64,000 bases of DNA, from positions 9,895 through 73,894 of the forward strand of contig NMRB01001724.1 in assembly GCA_002633025.1 (NCBI GenBank). Direction: 5' to 3'. The notes beneath the pieces were generated by a model. That model did no database searches and was not told where the DNA came from. It saw only the letters and a list, made by a program, of their open reading frames with translations. How positions within the stretch are numbered: position 1 is the stretch's first letter; every line of letters begins with the position of its first letter. Positions 46,302-58,620 of this stretch are shown in pieces. The position numbers and the translations under genes are program-made. Source of the DNA: Notospermus geniculatus. Lineage: Eukaryota > Nemertea > Pilidiophora > Heteronemertea > Lineidae.

Positions 46302-47530
46302 AGTTCCTGGTTTATAGTGTGCATTTTAGCACTGTAGAAAAAAGGTATCCTTGGTTGGAACGAGAATCAGCTGGTTTTGTCATGCCATTCAGCATTGTTC
46401 AGTAACCACCATGTATGGTCAGGAACTTGCACTTTTGCAGCAATCATAATGAATTATTGAATTAGCCTACCGGTGCGGTACGGTAGGCCTAGGCCTAGGC
46501 CTAGCCTATGGCTTTTGCGGCATGTCACGCCTACCGTACCGCCGGCACCGTAGGCCTACCGTCCGTGTAGGCCTAGTCTAGATAAGATTTCTGTACTCGA
46601 GACGACACGGCATGTCGTGCAGGCAGTTCGGGAAAGTTCCGATATTGGAAACGATTCCAATATCTGCAACGTTTCGTTTCTTCTCTTGTTTAGGAAGCGG
46701 TTTTCGATTCCGATATTGGTAGGCCTGGGCCTAGGCCTAACGTCCGCGTTTCTCACTTTGGAAGCCCAGCGATTCTGGCACAACCAACCCTTTTGATGAT
46801 GATAATTGATGATTAATATCGATGATTGCAGCCAACTTACGCCAGCAATTCAGATTGTACGCCGTAGAATACAAGTTCACAAGTGCTGCCATCTGTTAAT
46901 GAAAAAATACACTTCCCGATTATTTATTCTCATGTCCCGATGTAGGGCCTACCACGCAAGCAATGAAGTAGGCTAGGCCTACGGTACACTGATTCCGATA
47001 TCGGAATCGAAAACCGCTTCCAAAAAAAGAAACGTTGCTACATATAGGAAATCGCTGGGCTTCCCAAGTCAGAAACGTTTCCAATATTGGAACTTTCCCA
47101 AACCTATTTGCCCAGCTGACCATAGGTCCTTACACACTTTATTGACAATGACGTTGTCAATGAAGTCAGTGTGTAAGGACTGATGATCCCCAAAGCCAAG
47201 GACCGACGTTGTCAATGAAGTGTGTAGCCTAAGGACCTATCATCAATGGTCCGCTAAAGCACACACACGAACCTGTCTGTGAGATCAACAATGAGTTGGC
47301 CTCAGCCAAGGCTCTGCTAATTAGCAAATGAGATGGAGTTATCAAGGCCTGGAAAGGGAATAGGCCTACCAGTGAATGACAATGAATGTGTTTGCACAGG
47401 ACTGAGCAAAGTGACTCCAGACAGTCTTTTCTTTCCAGATATTAATTGTGACAGTTGCGTCGTGACTGCATCGTTAGACAAAGGCTGATGCTTCAGTGTT
47501 CTTTCCATGGTCGTACTTTGAGCAGTTACC
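46302..47530. other. Region upstream of PRDM15, foldback repeats
   Basis: 46480-46560 is rich in AGGCCT palindromes. 46630-46775 and 46985-47105 are inverted copies (GGAAAGTTCCGATATTGGAAACG; GAAGCGGTTTTCGATTCCGATAT), giving a foldback of about 0.5 kb. A hairpin with TCCTTACACAC follows at 47127-47180. No coding exon seen until 47531. Confidence 0.5.
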
Positions 47531-50500
47531 ATGGCAACTGAAGAAGCACCAAAAATTGAAATGCATGAAATGGAAGTGGTCACATGTAAGTATCTAATGC
47601 TTTCTGTCACCAAGCATTGAATCTGCACCATTATACTTGGGTATGGTTATAATTGGACAAACTTGCTGAATCGCTCGCTGTTCTTTAGAGGGCACTAACC
47701 GGGTATCATTCATAGTACCCTTCAGCAGAAGTGCAGATTGGGAACACAGAATATCATGCTTTAGGCCTTTACACAGCTGGAACTTAGGTATGCCCCCTTT
47801 ACAGTTGGGATTTGTTTATAATATAAATTATACATGTATATAAATAATAAATATAATATAAATTATATTCACATTCACCGTTGTTTTCAGGTGATGTTTG
47901 TGGCGGTGATCATGACACGGAATTCTGCCCGGAGATAACTACGGAAAATTTGGACGACAGTGTTAAAAAGACACTTTCGAAGTAAGCATGAAATAAAAGA
48001 AATATCTCATAGCAAGAAAGTCACATTGTCAGGCAGCCCCAATAATTTTTCCGTTTCTTGGCAGCAGTTAGGCCAAGCCACATAGTGATGTCCAAAAGTC
48101 CTCAGAAAAATCCAAGTCTGGGAACTAGTACTGCCCCTGAGAATGTTAGGGCAATGGCATTTTACGACCTCATTTTCTTTTTCTTCAGGGCCCGTCTTTC
48201 CCTTCCAAGTAATCTGGATTTAGTGGAGCAGCTTGATGGGTGCATTCGAATTGTCAGTAAGGAGAAAGTTGCAGCCAAGACCAGGTTTGGACCCTTGGAA
48301 GCCCGGAGGACTACACAGAATATAGATGTCCCTAATGGATTCATGCTCAAAGTATGTTTAGTCTCTTCTCTGCTGTGTTGGGTTTCGTGTGTTGTGGCTT
48401 CGATAATTGACACCATATTTTTTTCAGGTTTCGTGTGTTGTGGCTTCGATAATTGACACCATATTTTTTTCAGGTTTTTGGCCAAAGAAACGCTTGTACT
48501 GTTAGCTTGGACACGTCGGATGAAGATGAATGCAACTGGTTGTGTTTGGTGCAGACTGCCAGGACTCAGGCTGAGCAGAATTGTATGGCATTCCAAATTG
48601 GTACAGATCTGTACTATAATACAACTCGTGAAATACAGCCGGGTGAGGAGCTGAGGGTTTGGTACGCACCGCATTATGCCAAGAAGATGGGGATGAGTAC
48701 GCTTCCAGATGCAAATGTCAGAGGTAAGTTTGTGAATCCAGCTGCCAAAAGTTCATGTCAGTTACTTGCTCATGTTCATGTGCCGTGAACGGCCTTCATA
48801 CACTGCCCTAAATTGCAGGGATTATTTGTTGAGCTGTACAGAATAATCGCTGCAATTTGCAGCTTCATAGCTTTCTCCATTTTCTCAAGGATCACAACTC
48901 AGATTCCTCAATTGACGGAAATCAACAGCCCCTTTGCTTTAACCATATGACCTCAATGCATGGCATTCTGAAACAAACTTTGAATGTTATATTTTCAGTC
49001 CTCGTGTCACTGAACGTAACCACATATGAAGTACCGGTACAGACTATAAAGTTTCAGGAGGATGGGGAGGAGACAACAGTTGTATTTCTTCCTGAAGGAA
49101 TGGTGTTACCTGATGAGACAGAGGCCCAGCTTCCAGTGGTGTTACATATGAACGTTCCGAACATCCTGTTGCTCCACAGTTTATCCCAACTCCTGGAACT
49201 GCTGGTGAGCTTGGCTATTTGCCTTCTTTCTGTGCTATACTGTTGAATCACTTACTTTACAACCCTACTGATTCACATGCCATTTATGTTTGCGACTTTT
49301 GGGTCAGGCCTGTGTCATTTCTCGTAACGAAAGGGACGCTAACTTCATCGAACATGTCATAACAGTTCCTGGTTCATGCAAACAAGCCACCTGCAGGGAA
49401 CACTTAACTAGAGCCTAGATAAAACAAAAATGATGATTCATCAACCAAGCTGTCTGTCTGGCAGTAGATTAAACAGGATATTATTACCGGGGCACTTAGG
49501 TAACTGGGGAGATCAATGCTGGTCTTTTCTAGGAAAGCAGTTACTTAGGTCACACAATCAAACTTAAATGGATGCATAATCTCAGATTCCGGTCTATCCC
49601 TATTTAAATGGATGCTAAAAATACCGGTCCGACATTATTTTGGTATGGATTCGCAATCTCACATTCTCTTCTTCAGCATCCATGGCGGACTCATTGGGGA
49701 CCCCATTTGGCACTCCTTCTCGCAATTAAACAGGATATTATTACCGGGGCACTTAGGTAACTGGGGAGATCAATGCTGGTCTTTTCTAGGAAAGCAGTTA
49801 CCATGGTTACTTAGGTTACCCAATCAAAGTTAAATGGACGCATAATCTCAGATTCTGGTCTATCCCTAATTAAATGGATGCTAAAAATACCGGTCCGACA
49901 TTATTTTGGTATGGATTCGCAATCTCACATTCTCTTCTTCAGCATCCATGGCAGACTCATTGGGGACCCCATTTGGCACTCCTTCTCGCTTGACACCAGT
50001 GAAAACCTCGACACCAGGGACACCAACACAAGCAAACTTCATACGAGGGACCCCAACAAAACTGGCTTTGAGCCCTGAGGGACCATTATCTGGGACTCCA
50101 GACAAAAAGGAACCGGCTATCTTGTACCGCAAAGCCATCCAAGAGGGTGAATCTTTCAAGTGCCGTCGATGCGAATGCTGCTTCCCCACGAGTATGGAAC
50201 TTGCAAAACACGTCCAAGCACATTTAAAATCTTACCAATGCAAATTATGTAAACAGCGTTTCTTTAAGAAGTTCTCATTGAACCGCCATTTTAAACTCTT
50301 CCACCGTTTGAGTCATGAAACTGAAATTGGGCAGCAAATAATCCATTCTCCTTTGGAAGAGAGGCCTGAGAATTCGGACTCTGAGCCCACTCCAAGTAGT
50401 AGCCACATGGACATAGACGGGGCAAAGACGACTTATATCGATCTAATCAAGACGTCGCCGAAGAAAAGGCGCTCCACGAAAGACAGTGACGATTCTGATT

Positions 50501-53500
50501 ATGTGCCAAGTTCCGAGCGGCAATCTCAGCGCCATCATAAGTATCACACTCGTGGAAAACGCACAAACTTCAAAGCTTTGGCTGGGTATAAAGAACGGAA
50601 GGAGCCAGTGTCGCGTGACGAGGATGATGAGAGCGAATCGGAGAAAGGGGATACAGAAATCTTGATCCAGGGGGAAGTGGGAATGATGGCCGAAGCTGAA
50701 AACGATGTGATACAGACTTTGATGTCTGCGGCTGAGATCGGCAGTGGCAGTGTTGACGAAAATGCTGACATGATACCAGGTGATGGCGAAGTGGCGGCGA
50801 GTACCGCTGGTGAGGTCACGCCGCCCAGAGACGGAGCGAGTCAGGAAAGTGTGACTGATACAGGAGTTGACGAATTGCAAAAAGCGGTTGAATCGATGGA
50901 CACTGATGATGCCCCGTCGCAGACTCAACCCAGCAAGGGTGTGGCCGTACTCCTCGACGACGATGCAGAGAAAAAAGAGCGTCTGCTTACGAAAGGGAAA
51001 TTAGAGGACCTCATCTTCAAACAAAAGTTCGAGGATGGCCGATACGCGTTGTATGAAACCGTGTCCGGTATTCAAGCCTACAAGTGCGGATTCTGCGAAG
51101 TCTGCTGCACGAAGATGGAATCCATTAAAAAACACATGGAAAAACACGCCGAGAAGAAGTTCTGTGAAGATTGCGGCCGGTTCTTTGACACGCAGTTGCA
51201 AGTTGATCATCATCTTTGCCGCTCTAGGATCAAGAATCTCGAGCCGAACGCAGACGGGACTTTCCCGTGCCCAGATTGCGGGAAGTTGTTTAAGACCAGG
51301 GAGAACCTTGAGCCTCATTTTATGGGACATGCGCAGAACTTTAACTGTCCAAAGTGTTGTAAGTTCTTCATGCGTAAGGATACGTTGGAAAATCACTCCT
51401 GCATTGCAGACGAAGGGGCAAAAAAGAAGGTCCATATCTGTGACATCTGCGGCGCCACCTTTAAGAGTATGAAGTATCTATTCCGCCATATGACTGGTCA
51501 TACAAAGGAGCTGACCTGCTTGAACTGCAACAAATCATTTTCGCGGAAACAAAGTCTACTCCAGCATTTGAACAAGTGCAACAGATCACAGTTGAAGGAT
51601 ATGGACGTCGAAATCCACGCCTGTTCTAAATGCCCGAAAGTTTTCAGCGACCACGTGAAATTGCAGAATCACATGGTCTGGCATGAGGGGAAGTTCCGAT
51701 GCAAAGAGTGTGGGAAGTCGTTCTCGACTCAGATGACACTGACTGGTCACGTGTGCAGCGGGAAGATGGAGAGCGACGGCGGCGAGGGGAGCGACCATGA
51801 CGGGGCTGAGAAGCAACTTTTCGAGTGTCAAGTCTGCGAGAAAGTGTTCTTTAAGGAACTGACTCTCGAAAGGCACATGGTGAGCCATTCTGATAAATTT
51901 CAATGCACGATGTGCCGGAAGAACTTTGGTCGAAAATTAGACTTAGAGATGCATGAGATCGTCTGCAGTGGCCGCATTTCAATTCAGGAAAAAGGCTTCG
52001 TCAAGTGTACCGTCTGTGATACCGAATTTTTCAACGTGAACGAGTTCTTCAAGCATTCCTTGGAACATTCAACACCTTATAAGTGCGGCAGGTGTCAGCG
52101 GCCCTACAGGTCAATGCATGGCCTAGAGGAGCACACGAAAACGTGTACCGGTGAATGGTCTGATACGACTTGTCCAATCTGTGGGAAGGTTTTCCGCGAT
52201 GTGCGGTATTTGGAGCGTCATAAGATCCTGCACACGAGACCCAAGTTCCAGTGCGAGCACTGCCAGAAGTGGTTTCATCGGAAGGATTATTTTGGTTACC
52301 ACACGTGCAAACGTGCGGACGGTACGATTGTGCGTGTCAACCATAAACACCCAAAGGGAGCGACTCAACAACCCACGGAGGAGGTGTCGCTGTCACACCT
52401 TTGTCCGACGTGTGGAAAATCTTACGTGAGTGTCGGAAATCTAAACAAGCACATGAAACGGCACGGGGAGAAAATGCACATGTGTCCCACATGCGGAAGA
52501 CGATTCCACCTCAAGGCGTCTCTGAAAGAACACATGCGTTATGTTCATACGAAGAAGTTAAGTTTCCAGTGTCCGCACTGTGGAAAGATGCTGAAGTCGA
52601 GGAATACCGTCCACGCGCACATCAAACAGTTCCACCAGGAAAATGTCATGATATACACGTGTGAAACATGCGGCAAGACGTTTCGACAGAAAGGCAATCT
52701 CCTGAAACACCAGCTTATGCACACTGAGGGCAAGTCGTTTCAGTGTCCTTACTGCGAGCGTCAGTTCAAGTACCCCGAACAGCTCGGAAAACACAAGGTC
52801 GAACACGAACAAGGACGAAAGTTTGCTTGCACGGAATGTGATAAAGCGTTCGTGAAGGAGTACGATTTGAGACACCATATTGAGGTCTTCCACAGCGGTT
52901 TGATGTACACGTGCGAGTTCTGTAGCACCGATTGTCGCCACACGCATACAATGCGGCGCCACATCCGGCGGCGACATCCCGAGAAAGTTGCCCTGTTGGA
53001 TGAGCCTAATTACATCAAGTCGTTGCAGCGTACGCTGGTGAATCCGGATGGAACACTCCAGCAGATTACTAGACAACATGTGAGTAAATCAACAAAACCG
53101 TTAAACGTAGTCCAACATGTCAACGTCGAAGATGTCTCAGGCATTATCGAGTCCGTCACGCAGACGGAAGAGGCAGTCCATTCGCTCCAACAGATTCAGT
53201 CCATAAATATCGGCGGGACGGAATTACAAGTGATTGAGGAGACCCCAGACAATCAGGACGTCGCTACAATCATCGATAACGTCATGTCACACGAGGCCGC
53301 GGAAGTCCTGCAGAGTCTGGCGTCGACTACACAGGATGGTAACGTCACCGTTGCCACATTCACAGATATTCCTAACTTCGCCATGGACGGCACAGCTACG
53401 CATGTCATTCACCACGATGCAGAGACCCAGGAGTATATTCTGGTTCCTCTGATACAAGCTGAAACAGGTGTCCAGGTCAAAACTGAAGAAGTTCAAGTTA

Positions 53501-53517
53501 TCGCACAGGCTGAATGA
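47531..53517 (+). CDS. PRDM15: PRDM15, PR-domain zinc-finger regulator (complete copy)
   Basis: Six coding exons: 47531-47585, 47891-47981, 48189-48351, 48474-48723, 48999-49204, 49943-53517; about 1,446 aa. PRDM15 is a nuclear DNA-binding transcription factor. The start MATEEAPK has a good context (ACCATGG). The N terminus has the Cys-rich CDVCGGDHDTEFCPE, like human CEDCSQYHDSECPE. The PR domain spans exons 3-4: ARLSLPSNL, RFGPLEARR, DTSDEDECNWL and EELRVWYAPHYAKKM closely match human PRDM15. Exon 6 begins with a GTP/Pro-rich linker, then two fingers, an acidic linker with a basic KKRRSTKD patch, and about 21 more C2H2 fingers, ending RRHIRRRHPEK as in the vertebrate protein, and an acidic Gln-rich tail. 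The frame breaks once in exon 5: it must shift between 49114 and 49130 to meet exon 6 in phase. Confidence 0.93.
48381..48472. repeat. 46-bp tandem duplication of a splice acceptor
   Basis: GGTTTCGTGTGTTGTGGCTT...ATATTTTTTTCA occurs twice head to tail (48381-48426, 48427-48472), so the polypyrimidine tract and AG of PRDM15 exon 4 are present twice. Use of the upstream AG would add 46 nt and shift the frame. Confidence 0.95.
49468..49991. repeat. 267-bp tandem duplication including the start of PRDM15 exon 6
   Basis: 49468-49734 and 49735-49991 are near-identical. Each contains the acceptor TCTTCTTCAG and the exon start CATCCATGGC.GACTCATTGG. Only the second is continuous with the zinc-finger frame; in the first the frame ends soon after. 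The copies differ by small changes (CCATGGTTAC present only in the second). Confidence 0.93.
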
Positions 53518-53528
53518 AGGGCTCCTTA

Positions 53529-53746
53529 GGCCCCGATTACATAGAGCTATACGCTATTCAGTATTCTAGGCATGTTCCGTAGGGCACGCGTATACCGGTA
53601 GTTTGAATCGAGCAAGGTTATTTCCATGAGCGGTTTACATAAGACTAAACTATTCTGAGGGCACGCTATTCGCTTTTTGTTCGTATTGTGCATGTCCAAT
53701 TTTGCACCGAATACCGAATAGCGTATAGCTCTATGTAATCGGGGCC
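53529..53746. mobile_element. PIF/Harbinger-like MITE in PRDM15 3' UTR, TTA target site
   Basis: 218 bp with inverted ends GGCCCCGATTACATAGAGCT. TTA flanks both sides (53526-53528, 53747-53749). The second PRDM15 copy has the uninterrupted site CTCCTTATGG at 62874-62883, so this is a datable insertion with an empty-site partner in the same window. Confidence 0.92.
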
Positions 53747-54510
53747 TTATGGTTCACGAGAATAGATGCTTGACTAATGGCTCAAAAAGGGTAACACCAA
53801 AGGGTGCCAACTAACAAGTCGATGATGATGACAAAAATCATTCCTGATGATGTTGGGTGTGTTCAGTTATGTGTTCACTTTGTCACTGTTTATCAATGCA
53901 TAAAGTTTGTATTTGAGTATATTATTTCACTTTAAAAGTTAAGAATTCAAAAGTTTATAAAAAGAAGTGTTGATGTTGATGGTATTGCTCATGAATTTTG
54001 AATGTGATTGTACCGGTTGATGTGCGGTTTGCCGCTCTTGACATGCAGTTTCGCACTCTTGTGCGGTTTCCACTGGCTCCGTGTTCAGTTTGACTCGCAG
54101 TACCGGTATTATACAAATCAATCAAGTTTGGTACTGAACAGGCCTAGGCATTGTGTGCGACTGTCAGTGAAAGACTGAGGAGGGTGGAAATTACTGAAGT
54201 ATATTCGGATCTTAAAGGGGCACAGTATTGCTTCCCTGTGCTGCGATAAACATACCTGCAGGGGAGACCTCTTTTGACAATGTTGTTCAACTACTGCTTG
54301 ACAACCGAGTCGCATGTAGAGTAACTCTCGTTCCCTGAATATCTAAATAATCCTATGCATTGTATTGTAATCATAAATTCTCCAACACTAGGGCGAAAGG
54401 CAAAACTATGGTAGGCCTATTGGAGAATGATGCAGTTACTGCCGGTGGCACCAGCTGTCGACAAAAAGTGGCAATATCGTGGCCTTTAATTGTGCAAACT
54501 AGAGAAATCC

Positions 54511-54716
54511 ATTTGTGACCTTCCACAGCAAAACCAGGCGCATGTCGCTCAGAAGGCGAGCCTAAACAAACTAAGATGACACCAGGAGAGAATGGAAGAA
54601 ATAGATCGTTTCAGATTTCATAATAGACAGACAATAGTGAAACTGACAAACATTTTGGTCTCGACCTGCCAAGCTAAAAGTGACATGTGCCTGGTTTTGC
54701 TGTGGAAGGTCACATT
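54511..54716. mobile_element. Foldback MITE, GTGACCTTCCACAGCAAAACC family
   Basis: Ends TTGTGACCTTCCACAGCAAA and its mirror TTTGCTGTGGAAGGTCACA. The core AAGATGACACCAGGAGAGAA is related to the element at 1321-1511. It stands at the right edge of the homology between the two PRDM15 copies. Confidence 0.75.
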
Positions 54717-55475
54717 TGTATATGTAGCATGTGTGTATAAATCAGCTGTGTATGGTACTTAGTATCTTGAGGAAATGGTTGCAGTTTGCTGCTTTGGTTT
54801 CCAAACCACTTAATTTATATGATGGTTTGTAAATACTATTCTTCTACTGACACCAGTTAGTGGTTGGAATATGAAATTTGAATTAAATATTATTCTGTAT
54901 ACATGTATGTTGGTATTTTTCATTGTGTATTTGAAGGATGAACCGTTTCAAACCCTGTAGAAAGGATGTCTTTATTAACGGACCCAATAATCGCTGTATC
55001 TTGCCTATAACCCGTTTACTGCGTCCGTGCTTGCATGGCCAGTGCAGAAGGTGATGTCATCTATAATTCAGTAATCAAGCTCCATGCATGTGTCCTCGAT
55101 TCACCAACCATGTGGTTGTTCTTTTGTATATCCTGGCCTGCCATGTGTCTATAGCAACTCATACTTCCTGCGTTACGAAGATTGCCCATGTTGCCAGACC
55201 TACCACATTGTACCACGAGGCGAGTGTTGCCCTATTGAGGTTTGTGCGTGTTACGCTTCGTAAGCTTCGTACTACACATGTGTCCTTTTATTCGACATGG
55301 CAAGGCAACGACAATGGATCATATACATGTATTAAGGCAACGCATTGATATATAGCCCCTCGGCCTGTTGTAATGTATTGTGCAGTTGACAGGGATCAGT
55401 TAGCAGTCACCACAGTGAAGTAGCACACTGCACTGCGGCGTGGCAAAACGGCCATTTTAAATCCCTAAATACTTA

Positions 55476-55529
55476 TACCACTGCCCACACCCGACAGCTG
55501 TCATCAGCTGACGGGTGTGGGCAGTGGTA
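55476..55529. repeat. 25-bp perfect-type hairpin
   Basis: TACCACTGCCCACACCCG (55476) with CAGCTG pairs with its mirror ending 55529 around the loop TCAT; one mismatch in 25 pairs. No poly-T follows, so it is not a bacterial-type terminator; it may be the stem of a tiny MITE. Confidence 0.8.
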
Positions 55530-56275
55530 CTTCTGCCACTTTTCACCCACAGGAACCAACCAAAAACCATCCTTCCCACGTTCCTATCACTCTGGATATC
55601 CATGAGGTTGTTTACCGATATGCGTTTCTGTGTGGTGTGAGCAATTCCAAACAGAAATCCACAAGTGTTCTATCTCTGCTCTTTTTGGGGGAACTGAGGA
55701 TGGTGGCCACAGGCAGCCATTGAGTTCAAAGTGAGTGCCAACTGAGGATGTTCTCTCAGAAAACTTTAAAATCTGAGTGCTCCGACCAATCCTGGGGAAG
55801 ATTTGTTGGTTACTTCAAGCCAGGGGTGGTCTGGATTATAGCCCCCAGCCCTGGTCCTCGCCTGAGATTTGATGCTTATGTTGATAGAATCCATGTACAA
55901 GAATGCAAGACTCAAGAATTTGTAACATTCCTTTATTATTTAGTCAACAAAAAACATAGATTACAGTTTACAAAGCATATATCAAATTTTTGTATACATT
56001 GACATGTAGGCCTACATACATCATTCATTTCATTGGCAATGTAATGCTAGTGCTAATACCAGAAAAGGAAAACATTCGAAAGTTGTCGCAGAATTCTGAC
56101 AACGTACAGGACCTAGTTTCAGTACACACCATACTGCCGTCTGGATGGTCCAGTTGGCTCTGGCCCGCCACTGCACACATCCTTTGTACGGCAGCACATG
56201 CACATGTGCACATACATCAAGTGTTCATCTTCAGATTGAATTTAATTTGTACGTGTAGTCAACAATCAAGAAATC

Positions 56276-56458
56276 AGGCGTGGATCCAAGGGGGAACGCA
56301 CCTGGCGCATGCCCCCCTTTGCCCTTTCGACCAACAAATCTTTAAAATTGACCGTGAAATTCTGAAATTTGGAGCAAATCATTGAAATTGACCGCAGATT
56401 TCAATGTATCTAGCAGGGTGCGCCCCCTCTTTCCCGAAATCCTGGATCCGTCCCTGCA
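56276..56458. mobile_element. MITE with GGATCC-containing ends
   Basis: Ends AGGCGTGGATCCAAGGGGG and CCTGGATCCGTCCCTG. Its core is a close relative of 9047-9225. Confidence 0.7.
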
Positions 56459-56828
56459 AGAAATGATCATATTTTCTCAAAGATTTTTGGTGCTATACCG
56501 TTTTAGGGACACAGGCCTATCCCTCATCTGTGAATGTATTGTTATGTGTCACATTCGTACAACAGGCCCCGAAAAAATCGAGCTCTGGCTTCATATTCCA
56601 GAGCAACTAGTTTTGCTTACTTTTACAACAAGAACACAACAGGTCCTCCTGAATAAAATGTCCAGCCCCGAAAAGTCCCCTTGGGACTAAATGTCAAGGG
56701 ACGAAGAGTCCTAGGGGATAATCCAGGGACAAAAGGTCCTCAAACTTGTCCATTCACATCGGGTCAATCGATCTAATCTTTCTCATGACAATTGAACTTT
56801 CTGTTGTTAAAGTCATCACGATTTCCAA

Positions 56829-58620
56829 TCATCGCTGTTGCCCGAGTAGCGGATCGTCGTTACTCTCGACAACAATACTGTTTGCGATGATGTCATAAGC
56901 TGCTCGTCCGTGCGAGAAGAAAAGTGCCGTGAAACACATCGGGAATAGAAATGCTAGGGAGAAATTCTTGATGACAGATCGAACGAGTGCACTGAAAGAA
57001 AAGTAGAAAGATGATGAAACTCTGACTGTTAGTAATATTTGAGAGAGATCGAAACTTTGCTCTCAACACTTGCATCATTATGATGTCATGATTTGTATTG
57101 TATTTGATCTTTCCGTCAGGGCCGAAACCATAGCATAATTGGTCCTGGTTAAGTATGGAAGAGGCCATCTCAAATTACTCATGTTCCTCACTGGGATGAG
57201 GTCTTCCACTTGCCCTTGCAAAGACAAGGTACAAGGCACCAAGGCTTACTGTCCCATGCGACGGACTGTAGACCACGGATGATTAATCTCACATGGCCCG
57301 GGATTCGTACCCGGGACCCGCCGCTTGTGAAGCGGACGTGATAACCATAGGCTCATGACGTCGTGATGACATAGTAGTGCATTAAAGTATGTAACATTAA
57401 TTCATTCAAGTATGCAAATACCATGAAAAGTACATTACTTACTTCCAGAATCCAATATTCTGAGCCGGGATAACCCTGACTTTATCGTTGGGCACCTCCA
57501 TAACCTCTACACATGAGACAACGCACAAGCCCATCACTCGTTTTCCTGGAGTTGATCCTCCGATAGTTCGTACTCCATTCCGTAAACACAACGCCTGAAA
57601 AGAGTCGTCCGCATTAAAGACCTGCTTATGCACAGCGTGAACACGAATGCAGAAGCTTTGTTCTTACTGTGATTGTATTTGTATCAGATTTTTCTGTCAG
57701 GGCCAAAGCCATAGCATTATTGGTCCTGGTAAGTACGGAAGAGGCCATCTCAAGCTACCGGTCCTAACTCATGTTCCTCCTTGGATGAGGTCTTATTTTA
57801 CTTGCCCACTGCAAAGGCTCAAGGTACAAGGCACCACGTCTTACTGTCCCATGTGACAGACTGAAGAGCTAGGAATCCCATATGGCCCGGGATTCGAATC
57901 CGGGACCTGCTGTTGCTAAGCGGACACGATAACTACTAAGCTGTCAAGGCTCCTTCGTTTACTTAGCATTATCGCTTCTGGACAAACTGCTGACTGGCCT
58001 TATATCAGAATACAACCCTCCGTATCCCATGACATGCCAAGGCTGTGCCCAATCAGTTTCAAAAAGCGTGCTCAAATCCCAATCATGTGCAAATTGACCT
58101 AAACATGTGAGCGTTCATGAGCTCTGGATGCAAATTTTGCCAATTACCGGTACTAGTATCACATGGTATTATTACCCCACCGACATGTAGGTCAAGGTCG
58201 AGTTCTTACTTCTGACTGATGTAGGGAACACTCTAAGACTGCGTTAGGAGTCTAGGTACAAAAGACAATCTATGGCCAGAAGAAACCCTGTTCATTTATT
58301 ATACCACTCCCAACGTTAACTTCAGGACTTAAAATCAATCAAAATTAATCAAAATAAAAACTGAAGTTGTACAACTCAGTCCTGCACCAAAAGTTCTCGG
58401 TCCTACAGAAATTTCCGTCGGATAATGAAAAGAAGTGACATAAATTAATGGCACTAAACATATGACAGAGACTAGGAACTAAAGCTAATTTTCGAATTAC
58501 CTCATAAATACTGGTGAAAATCCTATTGATAACCTCCACAATTACCACCTCAGTGGTTAGCGAGAGCATTTTATCTATATCTACTTCACCCTTGGTAATA
58601 AACTGCTCCAAATCCAACGG
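56829..58620 (-). CDS. FAM8A1: FAM8A1, RDD-domain ERAD cofactor (5' part missing)
   Basis: Three exons found: 58501-58620, 57443-57594, 56829-56991, in phase, giving the last 144 aa. FAM8A1 is an ER membrane protein that joins the HRD1 ubiquitin-ligase complex in ER-associated degradation. The RDD-domain region shows GEVDIDKMLSLTTEVVIVEVI with NRIFTSIYE, the signature GGSTPGKRVMGLCVV (human GGATPGKFLLGLRVV), VIPAQNI, and RSVIKNFSLAFLFPMCFTAL with FFSHGRAAYDIIANSIVV. An acceptor (TTTCAG) precedes 58620, so upstream exons must exist. I found no first membrane span or N-terminal exon up to 59450 on this strand; they may lie beyond the second PRDM15 copy or outside the window. Both introns carry a tRNA-Val-like SINE in the same orientation. 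Confidence 0.88.
57115..57355 (-). repeat. tRNA-Val-like SINE in FAM8A1 intron
   Basis: On the minus strand the B box reads GGGTACGAATCCC and the A box GGTTATCACGTCCGC. Same body and end point (GTCAGGGCCGAAACCATAGC) as the copies at 37731 and 57696. Confidence 0.78.
57696..57952 (-). repeat. tRNA-Val-like SINE in FAM8A1 intron
   Basis: Near full-length member; B box GGATTCGAATCCCGG on the minus strand, body ending GTCAGGGCCAAAGCCATAGC. It lies about 100 bp from the acceptor of the exon ending at 57594. Confidence 0.78.

Larger units (their letters stand above)
54717..56828. other. Region between PRDM15 and FAM8A1, no gene seen
   Basis: Holds a near-perfect hairpin at 55476-55529 and a GGATCC-ended MITE at 56276-56458. 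Frames of up to 131 codons (55990-56385) include repeat sequence and have no recognisable product. Confidence 0.45.

Noticed and set aside
50443-51435. Long minus-strand frames inside the PRDM15 finger exons (also 52558-53079 and the equivalents at 59794-62328)
   Set aside because: Shadows of the zinc-finger coding strand; the same frames reappear in the second copy simply because the DNA is the same.
55476-55529. Rho-independent terminator
   Set aside because: The stem is good but there is no T-run, and the genome is eukaryotic.
57115-57355. Possible tRNA-Val gene
   Set aside because: A and B boxes fit, but the acceptor stem does not pair and the same sequence with a common non-tRNA body occurs at three other places, so it is a SINE.
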